Source: Opitutales bacterium (GTDB taxonomy: Bacteria > Verrucomicrobiota > Verrucomicrobiia > Opitutales > JAFGAQ01). From it: a stretch of 48,374 nucleotides of DNA. The stretch is from the NCBI GenBank assembly GCA_022361075.1, contig JAKSBQ010000306.1:1-48374 (forward strand), in the 5' to 3' direction. The notes beneath the pieces are model-generated. The model made no database searches, was not told the origin of the DNA, and saw nothing but the letters and a program-made list of their open reading frames with translations. How positions within the stretch are numbered: position 1 is the stretch's first letter; the number at the start of each line of letters is the position of its first letter. The position numbers and the translations under genes are program-made. Shown here piece after piece: positions 16,673 through 24,181 of this stretch.

Positions 16673-17365
16673 ATGGCAGAATTTGATGAATACGCCGATG
16701 GATACAAAGCTGGAATGGAAGATCCGATCAAACGGGCTATCGGAGATTCACATGAGCGTTTCCTTCGCATCAAATTGGATCAAATTCACTCCGACCTTAG
16801 AGAATCAGAATTAAAAAAATCACTTACCTACCTGGACTTCGGTTGTGGAGAAGGAGCGTTCCTTGCGTTAGTGAGTGAGGCGCATGCCCAATGGAACATC
16901 AACGGGTATGACATCTCCGAAAAAATGCTCAAACAGGCTCGCCACAGATATCCTGAGCTCTCGTCTTGTCGATGGCATCATGATGTGGATAGCTTAGAAG
17001 AAGGCAGTTTTGATGTGGTCACAGCCATCTGCGTGTTTCATCACATTCCACCCGCTCTTTGGCAGGAATCGATGAACAAAATCTATCGACTGCTTAAGCC
17101 CGGAGGAAGTTTCTACATTTTTGAGCACAACCCATTCAACCCACTCACACTTTTGATCGTAAAACGAGCTGAGATTGATCGAAATGCAGTACTTCTCTCT
17201 CCTGGAAAAAGCAGCGGTCTTGCAAGAAGAACTGGATTCAGAAATGTCATCACTCGATTTTTTCTCTTCACACCACCCAACTGGAGTATTTCGCCCCGCC
17301 TGGACCAATACCTCACTTCGCTCCCACTGGGAGGTCAATACATGGTCCGAGCCAAAAAAACTTAG
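16673..17365 (+). CDS. Class I SAM-dependent methyltransferase
   Basis: 230 residues. Motif I is LTYLDFGCGEGAFLALVSEA, the acidic end of strand 2 is NINGYDISEKMLKQAR, and post-motif SFDVVTAICVFHHIP with RLLKPGGSFYIFEHNPFNP completes the Rossmann fold. These bind S-adenosylmethionine; the acceptor is not deducible. It is divergent from the GT2 gene and its end overlaps the convergent hydrolase gene by 4 nt. The position beside glycosyltransferases allows methylation of a lipid or glycan, but this is a guess. Confidence 0.85.
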   Translation: MAEFDEYADGYKAGMEDPIKRAIGDSHERFLRIKLDQIHSDLRESELKKSLTYLDFGCGEGAFLALVSEAHAQWNINGYDISEKMLKQARHRYPELSSCRWHHDVDSLEEGSFDVVTAICVFHHIPPALWQESMNKIYRLLKPGGSFYIFEHNPFNPLTLLIVKRAEIDRNAVLLSPGKSSGLARRTGFRNVITRFFLFTPPNWSISPRLDQYLTSLPLGGQYMVRAKKT

Positions 17366-18819
17366 TCAAACCTCACCGCATCGTCTCGTTGACAACGTTC
17401 GATGCCTAAGTCTAAGAGGAATGTCGTGTGGTCGACAAAGAGTTCATCAAGGATACGATGATTCGGAATGCTGATGTAACCAATGTCTGCATCGTCGGAT
17501 GAGTAGTAGCCCACTTTGTTGCCACTGTCGTAGTTCGATTTGTTACCCCCAAACTTTCCAATGCCCTTGTCCTCTAGTACAGGCTCCGCAGTGATGCTGA
17601 TGCGAAGGTCATCTTTTACTTTCTTAAAAACTTTGTCTCTGAACTTCTTACAGTTGATGTGGAAGCATCGATAATTCGGATCCGATCCATAGTTGTGCAC
17701 ATCGTCAATCGCATGCTTCTGGATTAGACGTGTAGTCGGTGTGCGCCCCTGCTTGAGACCTCCATCCTTGCGGAAATCAAATTCGTCATAAATTTCCAAA
17801 GCGTAATCGTCCGGAGCTTTTCCATGAGAATCAATCACCCGAACCACTGTGTTTTGATATCCATGCCTTTCATTGTCAGTCCCCCGATTTCCGGCGTCTG
17901 CAACGGATTTGGTGTGAGTTTTACTATCAGCGATCCATTGTTCGAACGCGGATACTCCGTCTACCTGAAAGGCGCTCACAACATCTTGAAGGAAAAGATC
18001 CATTTTTTGCCGAATCCCTGCCGAAGCATCCTTGTAAGCATGATCACTCTGAGATGCCTGACCGTGATTCAATCCTTCATAAAGGCGATAAGCAGTTTCA
18101 CCTGTGGAGTGCTCCACATCAAAGGGTAATTCCGTATCGGCTAAAGTTTGTGGCTTGGCTTTGAAAAAAGCTTTCAGTCTCCGGCAGTTCATATTCGCCG
18201 TGCTTGTCCGAACCGTTCCGTCAGAACCCGGAAACTCCGCGATAAAGGTCATGTTTCCCTCATTTCCGACAAACACCGAACACTGAATCCCTCCTCCATT
18301 CGGACCCTGCTCATACATAGCCGCATGTGGACCAAATCTATCCTGCTCGGCCAACCACCAAGAGTAGGGTGAGGCGATCTCAAGACCTTTCAAGAGCTTC
18401 GCTCCAGTCTCGAATGAACCTTTCTTGAAACCATTTCGCGCGCGACCAATAATCGTTCGACCCATATCCGCGAGAGGAGAGCCAAAATTCGCCGGAGCGA
18501 GCATGATGAATTTCCCGATTGGCGGATTTTGAGGGTCTGGGCAGTATTTCACCAACCAATGCCTCACCACAAGTGCACCCGTGCTGTGGATTACAACATC
18601 CACCGAATTCTTCGCACGCGGTAGGCCTTTATCTTCCCATGCTTTTTCGAAAGCATCTGCAAGATCATCATAGGAAATATCATCTTCTCGGCTAAGCCAA
18701 TCAGCCAAGGGAATGTCGGTAATGTTAGTATTGAGGGATTCTGTCAGTTGTTCCCGAAGACGATTAAAACTGTCGCTGGTATCATTCCAGCCGTGAACAA
18801 TAAGGATTGGATTTGGCAT
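17362..18819 (-). CDS. Alpha/beta-hydrolase (lipase/esterase-like)
   Basis: I prefer ATG 18819 (MPNPILIVHGWNDTSDSF), because the frame upstream to the TTG at 18867 is not conserved-looking. The product is about 485 residues. The oxyanion-hole segment is LIVHGWND. The nucleophile elbow is probably VDVVIHSTGALVVRHWL, with Ser in HSTGA, followed by LAPANFGSPLADMG as in PGAP1/lipase-like hydrolases. The C-terminal ~200 residues (HGYQNTVVRVIDSHGKAPDD onward) form an added beta-rich domain. No signal peptide is visible, so cytoplasmic or exported by other means. The substrate is unknown. Confidence 0.75.
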   Translation of the reverse strand: MPNPILIVHGWNDTSDSFNRLREQLTESLNTNITDIPLADWLSREDDISYDDLADAFEKAWEDKGLPRAKNSVDVVIHSTGALVVRHWLVKYCPDPQNPPIGKFIMLAPANFGSPLADMGRTIIGRARNGFKKGSFETGAKLLKGLEIASPYSWWLAEQDRFGPHAAMYEQGPNGGGIQCSVFVGNEGNMTFIAEFPGSDGTVRTSTANMNCRRLKAFFKAKPQTLADTELPFDVEHSTGETAYRLYEGLNHGQASQSDHAYKDASAGIRQKMDLFLQDVVSAFQVDGVSAFEQWIADSKTHTKSVADAGNRGTDNERHGYQNTVVRVIDSHGKAPDDYALEIYDEFDFRKDGGLKQGRTPTTRLIQKHAIDDVHNYGSDPNYRCFHINCKKFRDKVFKKVKDDLRISITAEPVLEDKGIGKFGGNKSNYDSGNKVGYYSSDDADIGYISIPNHRILDELFVDHTTFLLDLGIERCQRDDAVRFD

Positions 18820-18939
18820 AGCAGAGAACGGATTAAGGGGTTCGTAAACGGATAAAACTGAAATCAAACAGACGAAACCTTCAACTCAACCCGATTCATC
18901 CGTTTTTTTTCAAATTACCCTTTTTAAAGTAACCTCAGT

Positions 18940-18952
18940 TTCTATTTCATAA
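18940..18952. promoter_or_regulatory. Beta-glucan locus operator, distal copy before GH16
   Basis: TTCTATTTCATAA, identical over 13 bp to 24157-24169 in the promoter of the phosphorylase gene. It matches the core NTTTTCATWWWA of the other copies and lies 76-89 bp upstream of the GH16 start. Confidence 0.5.
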
Positions 18953-18992
18953 GACATCTGATTTCAGTTTCACCTCATTTAAGCTCAAATAA

Positions 18993-19027
18993 TTTGCATT
19001 GTTTTTCATTTTATGACAGAATTTCAA
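18993..19027. promoter_or_regulatory. Beta-glucan locus operator, proximal copy before GH16
   Basis: Contains GCATTGTTTTTCATTTTATG and, after 4 nt, AATTTCAA just before the GH16 ATG. The same block with 22 of 23 identical bases, the same 4-nt gap and the same AATTTCAA occurs at 24063-24097. Binding close to the start codon suggests repression. Confidence 0.6.
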
Positions 19028-19028
19028 T

Positions 19029-19847
19029 ATGAAAAACTTAAAATATTTGACCCTTTCCGCCCTGTTCTTGATTCAATTTGGATTCACCCATGATAAGGGT
19101 AACTGGGTGTTAGTGTGGTCGGACGAATTTGACGGAAATGGACTTCCCAACGAGTCAAAATGGACCTATGACGTGGGAGGCTTCGGATGGGGAAACAAAG
19201 AACTGCAATACTACACAGATGCTCGTATTGAAAATGCTGAGGTTTCTAACGGCACTCTCAAAATTACAGCGATACGCGAGGATTTTGAGACCAATTCATA
19301 CACCTCTGCAAGACTTGTTACGCGCAGTAAATGTGATTTCGGTTACGGAAGATTGGAGATCCGAGCAAAACTACCCAGTGCGGTTGGAACCTGGCCAGCG
19401 ATCTGGATGATGCCTCAAGACTGGACGTTTGAAGACGGTGGCTGGCCATCAGTTGGCGAAATCGACATCATGGAACATGTCGGATGGGAACCCGGCGTGA
19501 TTCACGCTTCGGCTCACTCGGAAGACTATCAATGGCAAAAAGGAACTCAGAAAACTGCAACCATCAGGATTCCGGACGCAACTGAGGCATTTCACACGTA
19601 TGTTCTTGAAAGGGATGAAAACGTCATTCGAGCTTACGTAGACGATCAGTTGTATTTTGAATACAAAAACGAAGGTCTCGGTGTCACCAAATGGCCCTAC
19701 AACAAACCTTTTTACCTCATTCTCAATATTGCTGTCGGAGGAGCTTGGGGCTCTGTAGAGGGCATCGATGAAACCGCATTTCCACAAACCATGGAGGTCG
19801 ACTTTGTAAGATTTTATCAAGAGAAAGCTGCTAGGGACAGCGGTTAA
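19029..19847 (+). CDS. Secreted GH16 endo-beta-glucanase (laminarinase-type)
   Basis: 272 residues with a signal peptide (MKNLKYLTLSALFLIQFGFT). The GH16 domain begins LVWSDEFDGNGLPNESKWTYD and carries WGNKELQYYTDARIENA. The catalytic signature is GEIDIMEHVG, with Glu144 (nucleophile), Asp146 and Glu149 (acid/base). It ends LNIAVGGAWG...MEVDFVRFYQ. This subgroup cleaves internal beta-1,3 (laminarin) or mixed beta-1,3/1,4 glucans outside the cytoplasm. It is the first step for the TonB receptor, phosphorylase and symporter encoded next door, and its promoter holds two copies of the shared operator. Confidence 0.95.
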   Translation: MKNLKYLTLSALFLIQFGFTHDKGNWVLVWSDEFDGNGLPNESKWTYDVGGFGWGNKELQYYTDARIENAEVSNGTLKITAIREDFETNSYTSARLVTRSKCDFGYGRLEIRAKLPSAVGTWPAIWMMPQDWTFEDGGWPSVGEIDIMEHVGWEPGVIHASAHSEDYQWQKGTQKTATIRIPDATEAFHTYVLERDENVIRAYVDDQLYFEYKNEGLGVTKWPYNKPFYLILNIAVGGAWGSVEGIDETAFPQTMEVDFVRFYQEKAARDSG

Positions 19848-19866
19848 ATCTCTCTAAAGATTTTTT
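19846..19866 (+). terminator. Weak terminator after GH16
   Basis: AAATCT (19846-19851) pairs with AGATTT (19858-19863) around CTCTAA and is followed by further T residues. The stem is short and AT-rich and overlaps the stop codons of both convergent genes. Confidence 0.35.
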
Positions 19867-20912
19867 GGACTGGCTGTTGTCGTACCCTCGATCATGTCAC
19901 CGTCCACAAGTACGTGGCGACGATTAGCCAGCGGATGATCGATTCTGCGCTGAATCGAAATCATGCCAGACACACCAATCTCATGGAAATGGGAGTTGTA
20001 AGTGGTCAATGGGGACATCCCGATGGGCACGGGTATACCATCATACCCAGTTATCGATAAATCTTCAGGCACCCGAACTCCTTTTTCCTTAAGTGCTACA
20101 ATCAACTCGTAGGCTTGGTGGTCAGCAGCGCAGACTAACGCTGTCATCCCTTTCTCCACGTGCTCAATGACCAGATCTGCAGCATTTGTCGTCGACTGCG
20201 CCTCCGCAGAATCAATCCTGATGATTCGATCCTGATCGAATTCCAATCCATAGCGATACAAATGCTCAAAATAGGAACCCATTCGACGTTCGACCCATGG
20301 GGTATCCACATCCGGGTAGGACCAGCTAAAAAACCCAAATTTTCGATGTCCCAGGTCTTTTAATTTGCGCACCATACATGCAATCCCTCTGCCATCGTCG
20401 GGGTTGATGCTGTCGATAAACAGCTCTTCATATTCGTCGAGTACCGAAGTCACGTGGAAACGACTCGAGAGGGCCTTCACCGTCTCCTCTCTAAAAGGAA
20501 AAACCAAAATGATCCCCGCCAAATTATTATCGGTCGAGTTTGGAATAATCCTCCGGGAATTCATATTTGGCACAAATTCCGAAGGATTCACGTAGTAGAT
20601 TTTCACTCGGAAATCCAGAGCAGCAGCTTTTTGGGAAATACCGGCAAAGATCTTACCAGCGACTCCTGCCGCATCCGCGTTGTCGGGAGACACACCAACC
20701 AATACGGCAACGGTTCGGTTATCTACTTTTAGCGGATTCTTTTGGTTTCTGAAGGCGTTGTAAGAATAACCCAACTCCGTCGCCAATTGCAGCACTTTGG
20801 CACGGGTCCCTGGTTTAATCTTCGGGTGATTCGTAAAACAACGCGATACCGTCGTCACCGATAAACCCAGCTGGTCCGCCAAATATTGCTGATTTACTTT
20901 GCCTTCTTTCAC
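19854..20912 (-). CDS. LacI-family transcriptional regulator of the beta-glucan locus
   Basis: 352 residues from GTG 20912. The N-terminal helix-turn-helix (QQYLADQLGLSVTTVSRCFTNH) and hinge (LATELGYSYNAFRNQ) are canonical, and the remainder is a periplasmic-binding-protein-like effector domain (VAVLVGVSPDNADAAGVAGKI; later LVCAADHQAYELIVALKEKG and DLSITGYDGIPV). It should bind an oligosaccharide or sugar phosphate and repress nearby genes. A copy of the locus motif lies just upstream of its own start (20928-20940), consistent with autoregulation. It sits between GH16 and the TonB receptor, convergent with the former. Confidence 0.93.
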   Translation of the reverse strand: MKEGKVNQQYLADQLGLSVTTVSRCFTNHPKIKPGTRAKVLQLATELGYSYNAFRNQKNPLKVDNRTVAVLVGVSPDNADAAGVAGKIFAGISQKAAALDFRVKIYYVNPSEFVPNMNSRRIIPNSTDNNLAGIILVFPFREETVKALSSRFHVTSVLDEYEELFIDSINPDDGRGIACMVRKLKDLGHRKFGFFSWSYPDVDTPWVERRMGSYFEHLYRYGLEFDQDRIIRIDSAEAQSTTNAADLVIEHVEKGMTALVCAADHQAYELIVALKEKGVRVPEDLSITGYDGIPVPIGMSPLTTYNSHFHEIGVSGMISIQRRIDHPLANRRHVLVDGDMIEGTTTASPKNL

Positions 20913-20927
20913 CGGTTTCAGCTCTTA

Positions 20928-20945
20928 CATTGATTTTCATAAAAA
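20928..20945. promoter_or_regulatory. Operator copy upstream of the LacI regulator gene
   Basis: CATTGATTTTCATAAAA matches CATTGTTTTTCAT of the GH16 operator at 12 of the first 13 positions. It begins 16 bp upstream of the GTG start and overlaps the A-run that serves the adjacent terminator. Confidence 0.5.
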
Positions 20946-20981
20946 GTAAAGGGGTAGCATTCCCCCAAATGCTCCCCTTTT
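20941..20981 (-). terminator. Rho-independent terminator of the TonB receptor gene
   Basis: On the minus strand AAAGGGGAGCATT pairs with AATGCT-A-CCCCTTT (one bulged A, 6-nt loop), a 13-bp stem followed by ACTTTTT. It lies between the receptor stop (21030) and the LacI start. Confidence 0.8.
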
Positions 20982-21029
20982 AATGTTTCCAGGAAGTTCC
21001 GCAACTTCCCGTAACCCCTTATCCTTCCT

Positions 21030-23966
21030 CTAGAAGGTAATTCCAGCCTGAAGTCTCCAGCTCATCCCAGACTCGTAAACGTAACCATAAAGATCTTCAT
21101 CATCGGTCAAATTATCGATATTCAGCTGAACATAAACTGGACGTTCATTCCATTCGGTGTCGTAACGGAACATGCAGTTGAGCAAGAGTTTGCTGTCCGT
21201 GAAAAGACTAATGCGTTGCCCTGTCGAATCTGTTACCGCGTCGCCATCAACCGTAAAACCAGTTAGGTAAGCCCTCTTGGTTTGATAGTCCCCGCCGAAC
21301 CCAATTTTGAGTCCAGCCAGCAGGCCGTCTTCAATCTCATAAGCCGTCCAGAATCCATAATCGTGCGCGGGAGTGTCATCAAGCGCTTCACCAGCAGTGG
21401 AAGCAGGGCCGCCTGTCCAGGTTGAAGTGTCTTGTGGGTCTCCATATGCAAGATTCAGGGGAACACCTTGAAGTCCCCAGTTTCCGTCAGGGAAATACCA
21501 GATCGCCCAGCGGTCCTGTGGATACGGATATTGCGGAAAAGTTCCTGGGCTCACAATCTCGCGACGAGTGTAAGCGTAGTTGAATGCGATCTGCCAGTTG
21601 TCCAGTGGCGTAAACATCATCTGAATATCGATTCCTTTGGACTTCTCTTCACTCACGAGACTCGATGCAAATGAGTTTCCCTCCGAAGAGCCCCAATCCT
21701 GCGCAGCATTGTTTGAGACACCATCTGAACCCTGGCTTCCTGCGAACATCCATCCTGGCCATCCATTGCCATTTGCTGCCCACGCATACATCGCATCCAT
21801 GAATGCAGCACCAGCTGCAGTATCGTTTCCGTTAGCATCCAATACGGTCACATAAGGATTTCCATCCTGGTAAAACGCATCTCCGTTTGCGATTGCCGCA
21901 TCCCACAAGTCTTGATTTGCAACCCAAGCTGCATTGAAGTCACCGATCACGCCTCCACTGAGGTTATAAACAGTCGGTTGATTCGGGTTGTAGCGTCCTT
22001 TCGCAGGAGCGGGAGTCCACCATGCAGGAAGAGAAGAAGCTCCACTTACATTGATTTCATAAACACTTCCCTGTAAGGCGACTCTGCCATCAAAAAGCTT
22101 CAACTTAATTCCAATTTCTTCACTCTCCGCGAAGGTGGCCGCAATCGCATTTCCATTACCATCACGAAGACCCTGGAAATTGGGCTCGAGACCTTCGGCC
22201 TTAAGAGCGAACACATTAAATCCAGGTAATAATTCTACCGATATGCCAAGCTGAGTTGTATTTTGCGACTGAGCATCATTGGGATTTTCGCTCGTATCGG
22301 TGACTACACCGTCTACAACAGTAAAATCTGTGATTGCAAGATCATTTCTATCCTTACGCTGTCCGTAAATCAAAGTAACGCGATCCTCAAGAAACTGTCC
22401 CTGGAATACCCCATAGTAACCCTGGTTGTACGCAATACTGTGCGTCTGCAGACTGAGTTCTAACGGAGAGAAAGCTGCCACACCATTGGGAGTTCCATCG
22501 TCTTGAATCCCCTGACCAAAGCGGATTGGGGTCAGATCATTCGGATCCTTAAAAAGCTGTTTAGACAGATCTCCTCCCGCCGAAGTATACTGTTTCTCAC
22601 CTCTTTCGGCGCGAAGGTCAGAGAAACCCAGTAAAAACATGCCCGACATACCCAACCACCTGGACTCTTCAAAGAGATTCATGGTGTAAACCGCCTCAAG
22701 TTTGACCTCGTCTCGTTTTTGTTCGATTTCGGTATCTCTCCAAGCATAGGTGAGAATTGAATCTGTAACCACTTGGTTACCGTTGCCAATTTCGGCATCA
22801 AAACTTCCACCTTCAAAAGCAGGAACATTAATGGTGCCTCTCAAATTCTCAGGACCATCTCCGCGAACATACGCTGCGTTGACGACATCACGTAAAGAGA
22901 CATCGGACTCCGCCATATTTACTCCAGCTCTAACAACCAGGCCATCCATTAGAGTTTGCTCGACTTCAATGAGCATATTGTGCGCATCGGTTTCAACAAA
23001 AGTATCAGGTCCTGATAATCGGAAGGTTCTCGGATCCACCCCGGGGAAAGTCGGGAAATTGGCCTTTTGGAGACGACCTTGCTGACTCACACTGTCGTTC
23101 AGATTCAAATCCGCACGAGCCCGCAACAGATTGAAACCGATTCCACTTGTTTTTTCGCTGCCAATCTCAAAATCAAAAGTAACCTTAGTTTTCTCAAATG
23201 GTTTGTAGACAAAGACCGGTGAGAGGAACCATTTGTCTCGTTCCTGAAAATCAGTGTAGTGATCCGCTTGTTCATACGCAGCTGTGAATCGGTAGGAGAG
23301 CTGATCATTGATGGGTCGAGTATCATCCAATGTAGCGCGGTAGAAACTGTCATTACCGATCATCACAGCTGTTGACGTGGAAGCGGTCTCCAGTGGTCGT
23401 TTGGGGAGGTAATTGACGATTCCTCCGAAATTTCCAATACCGTAGAGCAGCGAATTGGGACCTCGAACCACTTCAACGCGGTCGATGTTGATGCTATCCG
23501 AACCGTGTTGACGCCGAAAACCCGCACGTAAGGACGATTCCGTAACGAACCCACGGAGCTTAATCGTGGTGTTGGTGATGTTCGCAGTAGCACCAGCACC
23601 ATTGTGCACACCTCCGGGGACTCCGGTCAGATTCGCACCAGCGTCATTCTGAGAATCCAAAATCACACCCGCTGAATATCTCAGAGACTCCCGAAGATCT
23701 ACCGAACCCGTATCTTCAATAAATTCAGATGTGATCACCTCAATAGGCATTGGCACATCCTGTAGGGCAATATTGATTCGAGAACCGGAAATCGTGTTAG
23801 ACGCGTAATAACCTCGATCTCCCTCAGTAACCACTTCAAACGGTGATAATTCGAAGATCTTTTCCTCTGATTCTTCCTCAGATTGAGCAAAAAGTAGTGC
23901 TGACGAACAAAACGCCAGGATGGCCGTCGAAGCCAGGGTAAATTTTTTCCACATAACGTTATTCAA
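21030..23966 (-). CDS. TonB-dependent receptor for beta-glucan oligosaccharides
   Basis: 978 residues with a signal peptide ending LLFAQ, then an acidic TonB-box-like region with IFELSPFEVV and a plug domain (GYYASNTISGSRINIALQDV ... RVEVVRGPNSLLYGIGNFGG). A full 22-strand barrel ends in MSWRLQAGITF. It imports substrates across the outer membrane using TonB energy. Its place between the LacI gene and the divergent phosphorylase, with operator copies in the shared promoter region, points to laminari-oligosaccharides. No SusD partner is present, as is usual outside Bacteroidota. Confidence 0.92.
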   Translation of the reverse strand: MNNVMWKKFTLASTAILAFCSSALLFAQSEEESEEKIFELSPFEVVTEGDRGYYASNTISGSRINIALQDVPMPIEVITSEFIEDTGSVDLRESLRYSAGVILDSQNDAGANLTGVPGGVHNGAGATANITNTTIKLRGFVTESSLRAGFRRQHGSDSINIDRVEVVRGPNSLLYGIGNFGGIVNYLPKRPLETASTSTAVMIGNDSFYRATLDDTRPINDQLSYRFTAAYEQADHYTDFQERDKWFLSPVFVYKPFEKTKVTFDFEIGSEKTSGIGFNLLRARADLNLNDSVSQQGRLQKANFPTFPGVDPRTFRLSGPDTFVETDAHNMLIEVEQTLMDGLVVRAGVNMAESDVSLRDVVNAAYVRGDGPENLRGTINVPAFEGGSFDAEIGNGNQVVTDSILTYAWRDTEIEQKRDEVKLEAVYTMNLFEESRWLGMSGMFLLGFSDLRAERGEKQYTSAGGDLSKQLFKDPNDLTPIRFGQGIQDDGTPNGVAAFSPLELSLQTHSIAYNQGYYGVFQGQFLEDRVTLIYGQRKDRNDLAITDFTVVDGVVTDTSENPNDAQSQNTTQLGISVELLPGFNVFALKAEGLEPNFQGLRDGNGNAIAATFAESEEIGIKLKLFDGRVALQGSVYEINVSGASSLPAWWTPAPAKGRYNPNQPTVYNLSGGVIGDFNAAWVANQDLWDAAIANGDAFYQDGNPYVTVLDANGNDTAAGAAFMDAMYAWAANGNGWPGWMFAGSQGSDGVSNNAAQDWGSSEGNSFASSLVSEEKSKGIDIQMMFTPLDNWQIAFNYAYTRREIVSPGTFPQYPYPQDRWAIWYFPDGNWGLQGVPLNLAYGDPQDTSTWTGGPASTAGEALDDTPAHDYGFWTAYEIEDGLLAGLKIGFGGDYQTKRAYLTGFTVDGDAVTDSTGQRISLFTDSKLLLNCMFRYDTEWNERPVYVQLNIDNLTDDEDLYGYVYESGMSWRLQAGITF

Positions 23967-23973
23967 GTTTGTA

Positions 23974-24016
23974 ATAGGGCTTTAGTAGTTACCCGAACCA
24001 GGCTCTTCACCTGTTC
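23974..24016 (-). promoter_or_regulatory. TonB-receptor leader element, second copy
   Basis: On the minus strand a hairpin GAACAGG/CCTGGTTC (one bulged G, 7-nt loop) at 23995-24016 precedes TAACTACTAAAGCCCTAT (23974-23991). The order and near-identical second part match the leader at 9817-9862. Confidence 0.45.
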
Positions 24017-24062
24017 CAGTGATACAAAAATCAATTTAGAAAGTTTTAGTTGTCAATTATTT

Positions 24063-24097
24063 TTTGCATTATTTTTCATTTTATGTTGCAATTTCAA
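24063..24097. promoter_or_regulatory. Operator between TonB receptor and phosphorylase genes, copy 1
   Basis: Contains GCATTATTTTTCATTTTATG plus AATTTCAA after 4 nt, nearly identical to the GH16 operator at 18993-19027. It lies 97 bp upstream of the receptor start and about 85-119 bp upstream of the phosphorylase start, so it can serve both. Confidence 0.6.
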
Positions 24098-24156
24098 ATC
24101 TCGCTACAATCCTTCTTTAGGATTGGTAAGATTAAAAACTTTTCCATTTTTTCGCA

Positions 24157-24169
24157 TTCTATTTCATAA
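24157..24169. promoter_or_regulatory. Operator before the phosphorylase gene, copy 2
   Basis: TTCTATTTCATAA, identical to 18940-18952, preceded by CGCA and followed by AAATGAAG, so that TTCAT-N4-ATGAA is also a local palindrome. It ends 12 bp before the start codon. Confidence 0.5.
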
Positions 24170-24181
24170 AAATGAAGAAAT

